A stretch of 64,000 nucleotides of DNA from a bacterium (GTDB lineage Bacteria; Bacillota; Bacilli; Lactobacillales; Streptococcaceae), in contig CAJNBP010000005.1 in NCBI GenBank assembly GCA_905221035.1, positions 62,001 to 126,000 of the forward strand, written 5' to 3'. Position 1 is the stretch's first letter. Each line of letters starts with the position of its first letter. Positions 9,859-19,458 of the stretch are shown one piece after another. The notes under the pieces are model-generated. The model ran no database searches, had not been told where the DNA came from, and saw only the letters and a list, made by a program, of their open reading frames with translations. A program made the position numbers and the translations under genes.

Positions 9859-9975
9859 TTATCCTTGACGTTGTTTGTGTTTTGGATTTGCTGGGCAAAT
9901 CACCATAACACGACCATTACGACGAATAACTTTACAGTATTCGCAAATTGGTTTGACCGATGGTCTTACTTTCAT
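9859..9975 (-). CDS. rpmJ: 50S ribosomal protein L36
   Basis: A 38-codon gene encoding [19 protein letters not shown] and ending NPKHKQRQG. The pattern C..C (residues 11 and 14), C27 and H33 is the zinc-binding form of L36, rather than the zinc-free paralogue used under zinc starvation. It lies between infA and rpsM in the standard order, with GGAGGGATAAGAA upstream of the start. Confidence 0.96.
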
Positions 9976-9999
9976 TTCTTATCCCTCCAAGTTTTTCGA

Positions 10000-10218
10000 T
10001 TATTTAAAGCGGTAAGTGATACGTCCACGTGTCAAGTCATATGGACTCATTTCGACAGTAACACGATCTCCCGCTAAAATACGAATATAGTTTTTACGAA
10101 TTTTACCAGAAACTGTTGCTAAAATCTGATGTCCATTTTCAAGTTCAACCGTAAACATTGCATTCGGCATTGTATCAACTACTTTGCCTTCAACTTCAAT
10201 CACATCGTCTTTTGCCAC
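10000..10218 (-). CDS. infA: Translation initiation factor IF-1
   Basis: A 72-residue S1/OB-fold protein ([20 protein letters not shown]... ending GRITYRFK) that binds the ribosomal A site during initiation. The natural start is the GTG at 10218, since residues beyond it are not conserved and ATGGAGGTGCTTTTGC lies just upstream; an earlier in-frame ATG would add 18 residues. The low-efficiency start may tune its level relative to the ribosomal proteins. Confidence 0.95.
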   Translation of the reverse strand: MAKDDVIEVEGKVVDTMPNAMFTVELENGHQILATVSGKIRKNYIRILAGDRVTVEMSPYDLTRGRITYRFK

Positions 10219-10334
10219 GCAAAAGCACCTCCATAAATTTCGATTCGATGCCTCTAGACACAGAGACAACAATTATAAGTCAGACTATCTCAGTATAACA
10301 TTTGTAGCGGATTTTTGCAAGTGTGAAAAACGCT

Positions 10335-10973
10335 TTATTTCAAATTTGTCAATACTTTTTCGATATCTGAGAAGACATCATTGATATCTTGATTACCTTC
10401 GATGTCATGAACCAAACCTTTGGCACGGTAGTGAGCAATGATTGGTTCTCCTTGAGCAATATTAACGTCCAAACGACGTTTTACTGTCTCAGGTTTATCA
10501 TCTTCACGTTGGTAGTAATCTTCTTCTTTATAGTCAACTGGTGGGTTAAAGACCTTGTGGAAAGTTTCTCCAGTTACGCGGTGGATGATACGGCCACTCA
10601 AACGTTCCAAGAGACTATCTGGATTCACTTCAATGTTGATGACACCTTCTAGTTCAATGCCAAGTTCAGCCAATGTTTTGTCCAAGGCATGAGCTTGTTC
10701 GATTGTACGTGGGTAACCATCCAACAAGAATCCTGTTTCTTTAATATCATCTTGTGAAAGACGTTCTTTTACGATTCCATTTGTAACTTCGTCAGGAACC
10801 AATTCACCCTTGTCAATGTATGACTTAGCAAGAACACCCATTTCAGTTTGATTTGCCATTGCAGCGCGGAACATATCACCTGTTGAGATATGTGCAACAT
10901 GGAATTGTTCTACGATTTTTGCTGCTTGAGTTCCCTTACCTGCACCAGGTAAGCCCATAATCAAAAGATTCAT
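10335..10973 (-). CDS. adk: Adenylate kinase
   Basis: 212 residues. The P-loop [10 protein letters not shown] is at residues 7-16, the AMP-binding DGYPRT near 84 and a lid domain around 125-160. The lid lacks the four zinc cysteines of some Gram-positive enzymes. It interconverts ATP+AMP and 2 ADP in the cytosol. It lies between secY and infA, its usual place in Firmicute spc operons, but 150 bp from secY. Confidence 0.97.
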
Positions 10974-11123
10974 GATTTGATCTCCTTATTTTATTTTTAA
11001 ATAGAAGCAAAAAGTCTTTTCACCCCTATTTAAAAACAAAATAGAAGAGGGGAGACCAAACTCTCACAAATGTCAGAGTTTAAACCTCCACTCCCTCAGC
11101 ATTTACCGATTCAGTAAATACTT
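10974..11123 (-). other. secY-adk intergenic leader with hairpins
   Basis: This 150-bp gap is long for the operon. In it are AAACTCT...AGAGTTT (7-bp stem within a weaker GGGGAG/CTCC outer pairing, 11041-11090) and ATTTAC...GTAAAT (11101-11119), right behind the secY stop. No U tract follows, so these may tune adk expression or mRNA processing rather than terminate. Confidence 0.45.
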
Positions 11124-12434
11124 TTATTCTGTTCTATCCATGAAACCAACATACTTACGTTTCAATAGGTAACCTTCCAATTGTTTGATTCCTTCAATAC
11201 CTGTCGAAATAATGATCAAAAGACTAGTTCCTCCAAAAGCAACTGCTTCTGAAAGTCCAAAGAAATCTTTTGCTACAATCGGTAAAATAGAAATCACACC
11301 AAGGAAGAGGGAACCAACAGTTGCAAGACGACGAAGAAGTTTAGACATATATTCTTCTGTACCTTTACCAGGACGAACTCCGTGGATATAGGCACCGCTC
11401 TTTTGTAGGTTCTCTGCCGCTTTTTCAGGATTAATCTGTACAAACGTGTAGAAGAATGTAAAGAGAATAATTAACAAAGCATACATGGCAATACCAGTCG
11501 GTGAAGTTGTTGCCAGCATTTCTTGTGCTGTTCTTACCCAAGCCCAATCATGACCTGTAGCGCTCAAAAACTGAAGAATAGCCGCAGGTGCTGCAGTAAT
11601 CGAACTTGCAAAGATAACAGGGATAACTCCAGCAGGGTTTACTTTCAATGGAAGGTAAGAGCTAGATGGAGCACCTTGTGCAACCTTAGTATATTGGATT
11701 GGAATTTTGTATTCTGCTTGTTGAACATAAGTTGTAAAGTAAATGATCAACAATACAGCAATAATCAAAATGATTACGAAAATGATAGATGAGTTGATAC
11801 GGCTACTTGGAACGTTAACAAAGTAGTCTACATAGATTCCCTGAATCATCTCTGGGATTGAAGCGACAATCCCGGCAAAGATAATCATAGAAACACCATT
11901 TCCGTATCCCTTATCTGTAATTTGCTCTCCCAACCACGTCACAATCATACTACCAGCTGTTAAGATGATACCAATCATGATAAAGACTTGTGGAGTAAGA
12001 GCTGTTTTCAACAATTGAGCTCCAGCCAAAGTATTAAAACCAGCCGTAATCCCGATAGATTGCACAAAGGCTAGACCAAGAGCAATATAACGAGTAGCTT
12101 GATTCAATTTTCTTCGACCTACTTCCCCTTGTTTCCCCCACTCTACAAATTTCGGTAAAATATCCATTTGCAAAAGTTGGACAACGATAGAGGCCGTAAT
12201 GTAGGGACTAACACCAAGTGCAAAAACTGAGAAGTTTTTCATGGCATTCCCTGACACCAAGCTCAACATGTTTAAGAAGGATAATCCACTTAAAGCATTC
12301 AAGCTATTGGCATTCACACCAGGAACTGTAATGCTAGTTCCGATACGAAAAACCAAAACGATAAAAATTGTAAAGAAAATTTTTGATCGAACCTGCTTGA
12401 CTTTAAGAGCTTCTCTTAATAATTTAAAAAACAT
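11124..12434 (-). CDS. secY: Protein translocase subunit SecY
   Basis: 436 residues with ten predicted membrane helices, starting MFFKLLREALKVKQVRSKIFFT. Recognisable segments are the periplasmic plug region after TM1 (GVNANSLNALSG) and the C-terminal cytosolic loop around QLEGYLLKRKYVGFM. It is the core channel for Sec export and membrane insertion. It lies 12 bp behind rplO, the conserved spc-operon position. Confidence 0.97.
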   Translation of the reverse strand: MFFKLLREALKVKQVRSKIFFTIFIVLVFRIGTSITVPGVNANSLNALSGLSFLNMLSLVSGNAMKNFSVFALGVSPYITASIVVQLLQMDILPKFVEWGKQGEVGRRKLNQATRYIALGLAFVQSIGITAGFNTLAGAQLLKTALTPQVFIMIGIILTAGSMIVTWLGEQITDKGYGNGVSMIIFAGIVASIPEMIQGIYVDYFVNVPSSRINSSIIFVIILIIAVLLIIYFTTYVQQAEYKIPIQYTKVAQGAPSSSYLPLKVNPAGVIPVIFASSITAAPAAILQFLSATGHDWAWVRTAQEMLATTSPTGIAMYALLIILFTFFYTFVQINPEKAAENLQKSGAYIHGVRPGKGTEEYMSKLLRRLATVGSLFLGVISILPIVAKDFFGLSEAVAFGGTSLLIIISTGIEGIKQLEGYLLKRKYVGFMDRTE

Positions 12435-12446
12435 AGGTCACCTCTC

Positions 12447-12887
12447 TTAGATGACTTCTACTGAACCACCTTTAGCAGTGATAGCTTCTTCAGCTGATTT
12501 AGAGAATTTAGCTGCTTTCACAGTCAATTTCTTAGTCAACTCACCGTTACCAAGAATTTTAATACCTGATTTTTCAGCTTTAACAATTCCTGCTTCGATA
12601 AGAACAACTGGAGTTACTTCAGCACCATCTTCAAAGACGTTCAATTGGTCAAGGTTCACAATTGCGTATTCTTTAGCGTTGATGTTAGTGAATCCACGTT
12701 TTGGAAGACGACGGAACAATGGAGTTTGTCCACCTTCAAAACCAAGGCGAACTCCGCCACCGCTACGAGCTTTTTGACCTTTTTGACCACGACCAGATGT
12801 TTTACCGTTACCTGATGAAGTACCACGACCAACGCGGTTACGTACTTTACGAGAACCTTCTGCAGGTTTCAATTCATGAAGTTTCAT
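12447..12887 (-). CDS. rplO: 50S ribosomal protein L15
   Basis: 146 residues: [21 protein letters not shown], then a glycine/lysine/arginine-rich stretch ([18 protein letters not shown]) that threads through 23S rRNA, then a globular C-terminal domain. A late assembly protein of the 50S subunit. The start follows GAGGAGAAAATAAAA. Confidence 0.97.
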   Translation of the reverse strand: MKLHELKPAEGSRKVRNRVGRGTSSGNGKTSGRGQKGQKARSGGGVRLGFEGGQTPLFRRLPKRGFTNINAKEYAIVNLDQLNVFEDGAEVTPVVLIEAGIVKAEKSGIKILGNGELTKKLTVKAAKFSKSAEEAITAKGGSVEVI

Positions 12888-13031
12888 TTTTATTTTCTCC
12901 TCTTTTGTAAAATGCTAGCGCCGATAAGGGAGAAAAGGTTGTCTCCCCCATCAACTCGCCTATACGACGTCATCATAGATGACTATATCTAGTTTTAGGG
13001 GATGGTATACTGCACATCCCCTAAAAATTCA
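12888..13031 (-). other. rpmD-rplO intergenic region with three hairpins
   Basis: 144 bp where neighbouring genes are usually under 25 bp apart. The strongest element is a perfect 12-bp stem, TTTTAGGGGATG / CATCCCCTAAAA (12993-13026), directly behind rpmD. Next are GTCATC/GATGAC (12969-12983) and GGGAG/CTCCC near 12927-12947. The lack of a U tract after the long stem argues against simple termination. Confidence 0.5.
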
Positions 13032-13214
13032 TTAGTTTACTTCTTCAACTGTTACCAAGTGAGATACTGCTGTGATCATACCACGGATAGCAGCGTTGTC
13101 TTCTTTAATAACAGAGCTGTTCAATTTGCCAAGTCCAAGTGCTACAACAGTTTTACGTTGTGATGGAATGCGTCCGATTGGAGACTTAGTCAAAGTAATT
13201 TTAATTTGAGCCAT
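13032..13214 (-). CDS. rpmD: 50S ribosomal protein L30
   Basis: A 60-residue protein, [20 protein letters not shown], typical of bacterial L30. I chose ATG 13214 because it restores the normal length and follows AAAGGGGATAAA; an earlier start would add residues overlapping rpsE. It lies between rpsE and rplO. Confidence 0.95.
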   Translation of the reverse strand: MAQIKITLTKSPIGRIPSQRKTVVALGLGKLNSSVIKEDNAAIRGMITAVSHLVTVEEVN

Positions 13215-13227
13215 TTTATCCCCTTTC

Positions 13228-13722
13228 TTATGCCAAATCAGAAACTGAAATACCACGAAGGGCAGCAACTTCTTCAGCGCGTTTCAATTGTTTCAAACCT
13301 TCAACAGTTGCACGAACAATGTTGATTGGAGTGTTAGAACCAAGTGATTTAGATGTAATATCTGCCACACCTGCCAATTCCACAACGGCACGAACTGCAC
13401 CACCAGCGGCAACTCCAGAACCTTCTACAGCAGGTTTCAACAATACTTTAGCTCCACCGAATTCTGAAAGAACTTCGTGTGGGATTGTTGTTCCTACCAT
13501 AGGAACTTCGATCAAGTTTTTCTTAGCATCGTCTACTGCTTTACGGATTGCTTCTGGAACTTCTTGAGCTTTACCAGTACCAAATCCTACGCGACCGTTG
13601 TGGTCACCAACAACAACAAGAGCTGCGAAACGAAGACGACGTCCACCTTTAACAACTTTTGTAACACGGTTGACAGCAACTACGCGTTCTTCTAATTCAA
13701 CTGCATTGTCTTTAAATGCCAT
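13228..13722 (-). CDS. rpsE: 30S ribosomal protein S5
   Basis: 164 residues with the S5 double-stranded-RNA-binding-like N-terminal domain ([21 protein letters not shown]) and the C-terminal domain ending [13 protein letters not shown]5 shapes the mRNA entry tunnel and affects decoding accuracy. Gaps to rplR (17 bp) and rpmD (13 bp) are short. Confidence 0.97.
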   Translation of the reverse strand: MAFKDNAVELEERVVAVNRVTKVVKGGRRLRFAALVVVGDHNGRVGFGTGKAQEVPEAIRKAVDDAKKNLIEVPMVGTTIPHEVLSEFGGAKVLLKPAVEGSGVAAGGAVRAVVELAGVADITSKSLGSNTPINIVRATVEGLKQLKRAEEVAALRGISVSDLA

Positions 13723-13739
13723 TTTCTAGTGTCCTCCTA

Positions 13740-14096
13740 TTAGAATTTCAATCCGTTTTCACGAGCTGCATCAGCCAAAGCTTTCACACGTCCGTGATAT
13801 AGATATCCACCGCGGTCGAACACCACTTCTGAAATACCTTTAGCGTTTGCACGTTCTGCAACGAGTTTACCGACAGCAACGGCTTGTTCAGTTTTAGTTC
13901 CTTTTGAAACTTCTTTGTCAAGAGTTGAAGCACTTGCGAGCGTTACACCCGCTACGTCATCAATCACTTGAGCGTAGATGCCTGTATTAGAACGGAATAC
14001 GTTCAAACGTGGGCGATCAGCAGTTCCAGAGAGTTTTCCGCGAACGCGACGGTGGCGTTTTTGGCGGAGTTTGTTTTTATCTGGTTTTGAAATCAC
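13740..14096 (-). CDS. rplR: 50S ribosomal protein L18
   Basis: 118 residues, [20 protein letters not shown] to ARENGLKF, binding 5S rRNA with L5. I place the start at the GTG at 14096, after AGAGGTGAAAACT, which gives the family length; an upstream ATG would add 13 residues not found in relatives. The GTG start parallels infA in this operon. Confidence 0.94.
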
Positions 14097-14179
14097 AGTT
14101 TTCACCTCTTTAGTTTTAAATCGTGTGCTATGCACAAAGTTGGAAAATAGGTTGGTGGTTGAGAATCAACCACTCAACA

Positions 14180-14716
14180 TTATTTACCTGTTTTACCTTC
14201 TTTACGGCGAACGAATTCACCAACGTAACGGATACCTTTACCTTTATATGGTTCTGGTGAACGAAGGCTACGTACGTAAGCAGCTGTTTGACCAACTACT
14301 TCTTTTGAAATTCCGCTAACAACGATTGTTGTTGGATTTGGAAGTTCAAAAGTAATTCCTTCTGGAGCTTCAACTTCATCTGGATGAGATTTACCAACAG
14401 CCAAAACAAGTTTAGTTCCTTGAAGTTGTGCACGGTAACCAACCCCACGCATTTCAAGTTCTTTCTTGAATCCTTCTGATACACCAACAACCATGTTGTT
14501 CAAAAGGGCACGAGTAGTTCCGTGGATAGTTTTCATTTCTTTTGAATCGTTTGGACGGTGAAGAGTTACTTCAGTACCTTCCACACGGATTTCAATATCT
14601 TTTGAGAACTCACGAGTAAGTTCTCCTTTAGGTCCTTTTACAGTTACAACGTTGTCATTGTTAGTGAGTTCAACACCAGCAGGCAACACGATAACTTTAT
14701 TACCAATACGTGACAT
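14180..14716 (-). CDS. rplF: 50S ribosomal protein L6
   Basis: 178 residues, [19 protein letters not shown], with two L6 repeats and the signature [14 protein letters not shown] near the C-terminus. L6 sits at the base of the L7/L12 stalk near the factor-binding site. It is 83 bp upstream of rplR. Confidence 0.97.
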   Translation of the reverse strand: MSRIGNKVIVLPAGVELTNNDNVVTVKGPKGELTREFSKDIEIRVEGTEVTLHRPNDSKEMKTIHGTTRALLNNMVVGVSEGFKKELEMRGVGYRAQLQGTKLVLAVGKSHPDEVEAPEGITFELPNPTTIVVSGISKEVVGQTAAYVRSLRSPEPYKGKGIRYVGEFVRRKEGKTGK

Positions 14717-14904
14717 GTTTATTTTCTCCTGTTAAATTGTCAGGCCATAACGGCCAGTTTTCACGGGGGCTAAATCGATTTCTCGATTTAAAGAAACATT
14801 TAGGTTTCAATTTCAAAGTGAATCTGGGCATCGTTTCGCAGGCATAACTTTGGGTTAGGTAAGGGACGATAACGAAGAGTCACAAAGAAATTGGGAGCTA
14901 AATA
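14717..14904 (-). other. rpsH-rplF intergenic region, hairpin-rich
   Basis: 188 bp separating rpsH from rplF. Visible stems include GGCC/GGCC near 14742, AAATCGA/TCGATTT at 14770-14787 and GAAAC/GTTTC at 14790-14805. No ORF with a ribosome binding site was found. It may carry post-transcriptional control or processing sites. Confidence 0.4.
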
Positions 14905-15303
14905 TTACCAAACGTAAGCGATAACTTCTCCACCAACATTCTTTTGGCGTGCTTCTTTATCAGTAAGCAAACCTTCAGAAGTTGAAAGGATAGCAATTCC
15001 AAGTCCGTTAAGAACTTTTGGAAGGTCTTCACGTTTTTTGTAGACACGAAGTCCTGGTTTAGAAACACGTTTCAAGTTAGTGATAACTTTTTCACCGTTT
15101 GGTCCGTATTTAAGGAATACACGGATGATGCCTTGTTTGTCATCTTCGATGATTTCAACGTTTTTTACAAAACCTTCGCGTTTAAGGATTTCAGCAATCC
15201 CTTTTTTGATGTTTGATGCAGGTACTTCAAGTACTTCGTGTTTAGCTTGGTTAGCGTTACGAATACGAGTTAGGAAGTCTGCGATTGGGTCAGTCATAAC
15301 CAT
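14905..15303 (-). CDS. rpsH: 30S ribosomal protein S8
   Basis: 132 residues, [19 protein letters not shown], with the C-terminal signature [20 protein letters not shown]8 is a primary 16S rRNA binder and, in other bacteria, a feedback repressor of the spc operon. It is unusually flanked on both sides by long structured gaps (283 bp upstream, 188 bp downstream), which may matter for such control. Confidence 0.97.
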   Translation of the reverse strand: MVMTDPIADFLTRIRNANQAKHEVLEVPASNIKKGIAEILKREGFVKNVEIIEDDKQGIIRVFLKYGPNGEKVITNLKRVSKPGLRVYKKREDLPKVLNGLGIAILSTSEGLLTDKEARQKNVGGEVIAYVW

Positions 15304-15586
15304 TTTGTTTTTCTCCTCTTACTAGTAGTTTGCAAGTTGCACTTGCTAGTTAATACCTGATACAAAGAGCGTAACAGCAAGAGCAAAAATAGGCAATTTG
15401 ATGCAGGAGCGATGCTCCAAAGAAAATTGGTCTTTTTGCCAAAGCTGTAGCTCGTGTTCAAATTGGCAAGCCCAACTGAACCCGGGCTAAACTCTGTGTG
15501 AAAAAGATAAACTTTCCTAGAAACTTCAGTTTCTTCGTCAAGTTTCCTATTTTCACTTGGAGTTTTGACGCCCTTGATATCTTAAA
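15304..15586 (-). other. rpsN-rpsH structured intergenic region (283 bp)
   Basis: The longest gap in the ribosomal operon. No ORF with a ribosome binding site. Stems seen: CGTCAA...TTGACG with inner TCC/GGA (15536-15570), AGAAAC/GTTTCT around 15520-15533, AGCCC/GGGCT (15469-15488), GGAGC-GAT-GCTCC (15406-15418), and GCAAG/CTTGC with flanking ACTAG/CTAGT (15321-15350) next to the rpsH ribosome binding site. The layout resembles a ribosomal-protein leader inside an operon. Confidence 0.5.
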
Positions 15587-15772
15587 TTACCAAGATGCTT
15601 TTGTTACACCAGGGATTTGTCCTTTGTAAGCTAATTCACGGAAGCAAACACGGCAAAGTTTAAATTTGCGGTAAACTGAATGTGGACGACCACATTTTTC
15701 ACAACGAGTATAAGCTTGAGTAGAGAACTTCGCTGGACGTTTGTTCTTAGCAATCATTGATTTTTTAGCCAT
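15587..15772 (-). CDS. rpsN: 30S ribosomal protein S14, zinc-binding type
   Basis: 61 residues. The short form with [20 protein letters not shown]: four cysteines (24, 27, 40, 43) coordinate zinc, unlike the ~89-residue zinc-free form. It lies in the 30S head and sits 17 bp behind rplE. Confidence 0.97.
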
Positions 15773-15789
15773 TAGATTTACCTCCTATA

Positions 15790-16332
15790 TTATTTTGCAA
15801 AAGGCATTCCAAGGCCTGTAAGCAATGCACGTGACTCTTCGTCAGTGTTAGCAGTTGTTACGATAACGATGTCAAGACCACGAGTTTTGTCAACGTCATC
15901 GAAGTTGATTTCTGGGAAAATCAATTGTTCTTTCACACCAAGTGTGTAGTTTCCGCGTCCATCAAATGATTTTGTTGGAACACCGTGGAAGTCACGTACA
16001 CGTGGAAGTGATACTGATACCAATTTATCCAAGAATTCGTACATACGTTCACCACGAAGGGTAACTTTTGCACCGATCGCAACACCTTCACGAAGACGGA
16101 AGCCGGCGATTGATTTTTTAGCTTTAGTGATAAGTGGTTTTTGACCTGAGATAAGTGCCAATTCTTCAGCAGCTTTTTCAAGGCTTTTAGCGTTTGATAC
16201 AGCTTCACCAACACCCATGTTCAAAACGATCTTATCTACTTTAGGCACAGCCATCACTGATGAGTAGTTGAATTGTTCTGTCAAAGCAGGAACTACTTCA
16301 TTAAGATATTTTTCTTTTAAACGATTTGCCAT
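15790..16332 (-). CDS. rplE: 50S ribosomal protein L5
   Basis: 180 residues, [20 protein letters not shown], with [22 protein letters not shown]5 binds 5S rRNA and contacts the 30S head and P-site tRNA. It is in its usual spc-operon place between rplX and rpsN. Confidence 0.97.
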   Translation of the reverse strand: MANRLKEKYLNEVVPALTEQFNYSSVMAVPKVDKIVLNMGVGEAVSNAKSLEKAAEELALISGQKPLITKAKKSIAGFRLREGVAIGAKVTLRGERMYEFLDKLVSVSLPRVRDFHGVPTKSFDGRGNYTLGVKEQLIFPEINFDDVDKTRGLDIVIVTTANTDEESRALLTGLGMPFAK

Positions 16333-16355
16333 TATACTTCTCCTTTCCTTCGTGA

Positions 16356-16661
16356 TTAATCAAGCACTTCGCCTGATTTTTTGTTGTAGCGAACTTTTTT
16401 ACCGTCTACAAATTTGTAACCAACACGACCAGCTACACCATTTTTGTCCAATACTTGAACGTTTGATACGTGGATAGCTGCTTCTTTCTCGATGATACCA
16501 CCTTGAGGAAGTTCGTTAGTTGGACGTTGGTGTTTCTTAACAATGTTAACACCTTCAACGATAACTTTGTTTACTTTTGGAAGGGCAGTAAGGACAACAG
16601 CTTCTGTTCCCTTATCTTTACCAGCGATTACGCGAACTTTGTCGCCTTTTTTTACAAACAT
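16356..16661 (-). CDS. rplX: 50S ribosomal protein L24
   Basis: 101 residues starting [20 protein letters not shown], a KOW motif that initiates 50S assembly at the 5' end of 23S rRNA. The start follows TCAAGGAGAAACCTA. A strong hairpin lies in the 78-bp gap to rplN. Confidence 0.97.
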
Positions 16662-16739
16662 TAGGTTTCTCCTTGATTTTTCTTACGCCCATAAGGGCAC
16701 CCTGGAGGTAAATCCAGGGGACTAGTTTGTTTCTAAAAA
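16662..16739 (-). other. rplN-rplX intergenic hairpin
   Basis: CCCTGGA...TCCAGGG (about 16700-16718) is a GC-rich 7-bp stem, next to the smaller CCC/GGG pair at 16688-16697. No T tract follows, so a processing or translational role is likelier than termination. Confidence 0.45.
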
Positions 16740-17108
16740 TTAAAGTACTTCTGGAGCAAGTGACACGATCTTCATGAAGCCACCTTCACGCAATTCACGT
16801 GCAACTGGGCCAAAGATACGTGTTCCGCGAGGAGTTTTGTCTTCACGGATGATAACTGCTGCGTTTTCGTCAAATTTGATGTATGAACCATCAGCACGAC
16901 GAGCACCTGATTTAGTACGAACGATAACTGCTTTAACAACGTCACCTTTTTTAACCGCACCACCAGGAGTAGCTTGTTTTACAGATGCCACGATAACATC
17001 ACCGATGTTTGCAAATTTACGTCCTGAACCACCAAGAACTTTGATAGTCAAGATTTCGCGAGCACCGCTGTTGTCTGCGACTTTCAAACGAGTTTCTGTT
17101 TGAATCAT
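16740..17108 (-). CDS. rplN: 50S ribosomal protein L14
   Basis: 122 residues, [20 protein letters not shown], with the L14 signature region around [15 protein letters not shown] sequence. L14 forms intersubunit bridges with the 30S. It marks the start of the spc-type gene cluster behind rpsQ. Confidence 0.97.
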   Translation of the reverse strand: MIQTETRLKVADNSGAREILTIKVLGGSGRKFANIGDVIVASVKQATPGGAVKKGDVVKAVIVRTKSGARRADGSYIKFDENAAVIIREDKTPRGTRIFGPVARELREGGFMKIVSLAPEVL

Positions 17109-17133
17109 TTCAGTTTTCTCCTTTCAGGTTTGA

Positions 17134-17394
17134 TTAGATGATGACCGCTTCTTCAACAACTTCTACAAGACGGAAACGTTTTGTAGCTGAAAGCGGGCGA
17201 GTTTCCATGATACGTACGATATCACCTTCTTTGGCAACATTGTTTTCATCATGAGCTTTGTATTTTTTAGAGTAGTTAATACGTTTACCATAGACTGGGT
17301 GGTTACGTTTTGTTTCAACTACAACTGTGATTGTCTTGTCCATTTTGTCAGATACAACACGTCCAACAAGAACTTTACGATTATTGCGTTCCAT
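17134..17394 (-). CDS. rpsQ: 30S ribosomal protein S17
   Basis: 86 residues, [20 protein letters not shown], with the OB-fold signature [21 protein letters not shown] primary binder of the 16S 5' domain. It lies 24 bp behind rpmC. Confidence 0.97.
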
Positions 17395-17418
17395 TGAAAT
17401 TTCTCCTTCCCTAGTCTA

Positions 17419-17625
17419 TTATTTCGCTTCAGATTGAACTGTTTTGATACGAGCGATTTGTTTTTTAACTTCTTTCAAGCGAGCTGTTTGTTCCAATTGA
17501 CCAGTAGCAGCTTGGAAACGAAGTTCAAACAATTCTTTTTTCAATTCGTTTTCGCGCTTCGCGAGTTCTTCTTGAGAAAGACCACGAAGTTCTTTAACAA
17601 ATTCTTTTACTTCATTAAGTTTCAT
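17419..17625 (-). CDS. rpmC: 50S ribosomal protein L29
   Basis: 68 residues, [20 protein letters not shown], two long helices with the motif [16 protein letters not shown]. It surrounds the polypeptide exit with L23 and L24 and lies 9 bp behind rplP. Confidence 0.97.
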
Positions 17626-17634
17626 GCCTTCTCC

Positions 17635-18048
17635 TTATTCTGCTTCACGTTTTACGAATTTACATTTAACTGGCAATTTGTGGCTAGCAAGACGAAGCGC
17701 TTCGCGTGCAATCTCTTCAGATACACCAGCGATTTCGAACATCACTTTACCACGTTTAACTGGTGCTACCCAACCTTCAGGTGCCCCTTTACCAGATCCC
17801 ATACGCACACCGATAGCTTTAGCAGTGTATGATTTGTGTGGGAAGATTTTAATCCAAACTTTACCACCACGTTTCATGTAACGAGTCATGGCGATACGAG
17901 CAGCTTCGATTTGGCGGTTAGTGATCCAGTGGCTAGTTGTAGCTTGAAGACCGTATTCACCGAATGCTACTTCTTTTCCACCTTTTGCTTCACCGCGCAT
18001 TTTTCCACGGAATTCACGACGGTGTTTAACACGTTTAGGTACTAACAT
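17635..18048 (-). CDS. rplP: 50S ribosomal protein L16
   Basis: 137 residues, [20 protein letters not shown], with [15 protein letters not shown] and [20 protein letters not shown], loops that approach A-site tRNA at the peptidyl transferase centre. It lies 3 bp behind rpsC. Confidence 0.97.
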   Translation of the reverse strand: MLVPKRVKHRREFRGKMRGEAKGGKEVAFGEYGLQATTSHWITNRQIEAARIAMTRYMKRGGKVWIKIFPHKSYTAKAIGVRMGSGKGAPEGWVAPVKRGKVMFEIAGVSEEIAREALRLASHKLPVKCKFVKREAE

Positions 18049-18051
18049 TGG

Positions 18052-18705
18052 TTATTTACCTCCTTTAGTGTTTTTGCGAGCTGGAAGAACTTCACCACGG
18101 TAGATCCATACTTTAACACCAAGTTTACCGTATGTAGTATCTGCTTCTTCCCAAGCGTAATCGATATCTGCACGAAGTGTGTGAAGTGGAACAGTTCCTT
18201 CAGAGTATCCTTCAGCACGGGCGATATCTGCACCGTTCAAACGACCTGATACTTGAGTTTTGATTCCTTTAGCTCCAGCACGCATTGCACGTTGGATTGC
18301 TTGTTTTTGTGCACGACGGAAAGCAACACGTTGCTCCAATTGACGAGCAATTCCTTCACCTACAAGGTGAGCATCCAAATCAGGTTGTTTGATTTCGATG
18401 ATGTTGATGTGTACTTGTTTTCCAGTCAACTTGTTAAGTTTTGCACGGAGTGCATCAACGTTAGCACCACCTTTACCGATAACCATACCTGGTTTAGCAG
18501 TGTGAAGTGAAACGTTAACTTTGTTTACTGCGCGTTCGATTTCGATAGTTGAAACTGCTGCGTCAGCAAGTTCTTTTTGAACGAATTTACGGATTGCAAG
18601 ATCTTCATGAAGGTAATCCGCGTATTCTTTTTCAGCATACCATTTGGCATCCCAATCACGGATGATGCCGACACGCATACCAATTGGATGTACTTTTTGA
18701 CCCAC
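18052..18705 (-). CDS. rpsC: 30S ribosomal protein S3
   Basis: 217 residues with a type II KH domain ([18 protein letters not shown] near residue 80) and the C-terminal S3 domain ending ARKNTKGGK. It lines the mRNA entry channel. Very short spacings to rplV and rplP indicate tight coupling. Confidence 0.97.
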
Positions 18706-18717
18706 GATTTTACCTCC

Positions 18718-19062
18718 TTATTTTTCTGCAACAGCTACAGTGATGTGAGCTGTACGTTTGTTGATTGGTGAAGCTGAACCTTTCGCACGTGGACGGAAAC
18801 GTTTCATAGTTGGTCCTTCGTTTGCGAATGCTTCAGATACTACCAAGTTAGCTTTATCCAAACCAAAGTTGTTTTCAGCGTTAGCTACAGCTGAGTTCAA
18901 AACTTTCAAGATGATTTCAGCAGCTTTGTTTGGAGTGAATGTCAAGATTGCGATTGCATCGGCTACGCTTTTACCACGGATGTTATCAAGAACAAGACGT
19001 GATTTACGAGGTGAAACACGTACTGTACGAGCCATTGCTTTAGCTGAAGTAATTTCTGCCAT
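18718..19062 (-). CDS. rplV: 50S ribosomal protein L22
   Basis: 114 residues, [20 protein letters not shown], with the extended loop around [20 protein letters not shown] that reaches into the exit tunnel, the site where macrolide-resistance changes arise. The loop looks wild type in length. Confidence 0.97.
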   Translation of the reverse strand: MAEITSAKAMARTVRVSPRKSRLVLDNIRGKSVADAIAILTFTPNKAAEIILKVLNSAVANAENNFGLDKANLVVSEAFANEGPTMKRFRPRAKGSASPINKRTAHITVAVAEK

Positions 19063-19073
19063 TTATGTTCTCC

Positions 19074-19355
19074 TTATTTTCTACGTGTTTTCTTGTCGTC
19101 TGCAGCGTGACCTTTGTAAGTACGAGTTGGTGCAAATTCACCAAGTTTGTGACCTACCATGTCTTCTTGGATGTAAACAGGTACGTGTTTACGTCCGTCA
19201 TAAACTGCAATAGTGTAACCAATGAAACTTGGGAAGATCGTTGAACGACGTGACCAAGTTTTAATAACTTTTTTCTTTTCGTCGTTAGCTTGAGCTTCAA
19301 CTTTTTTCATCAAATGCTCATCGACGAAAGGTCCTTTTTTAAGACTGCGTCCCAT
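19074..19355 (-). CDS. rpsS: 30S ribosomal protein S19
   Basis: 93 residues starting [20 protein letters not shown], with signature [13 protein letters not shown] [12 protein letters not shown] use ATG 19355, after AAAGGAGAAAATATAAAA; a more distal start would add unrelated residues. S19 forms a complex with S13 in the 30S head. Confidence 0.96.
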
Positions 19356-19458
19356 TTTTATATTTTCTCCTTTAAATGTTGTACCACAGCGGCTTGCGCT
19401 CACATGGAGCGCTACCGAGCTGGCGGATTTACTAGTTGCTTAAGCGACTAGTTTAATA
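19356..19458 (-). other. rplB-rpsS intergenic region with hairpins
   Basis: 103 bp containing a 9-bp stem with one wobble (ACTAGTTGC/GCGACTAGT, 19430-19451) right behind rplB, and GCGCTC/GAGCGC (about 19396-19412). No ORF. Confidence 0.4.

Noticed and set aside
10981-11119. adk-secY hairpins considered as a terminator
   Set aside because: No U tract follows either stem on the transcribed strand, and adk has no strong promoter of its own, so transcription must continue.
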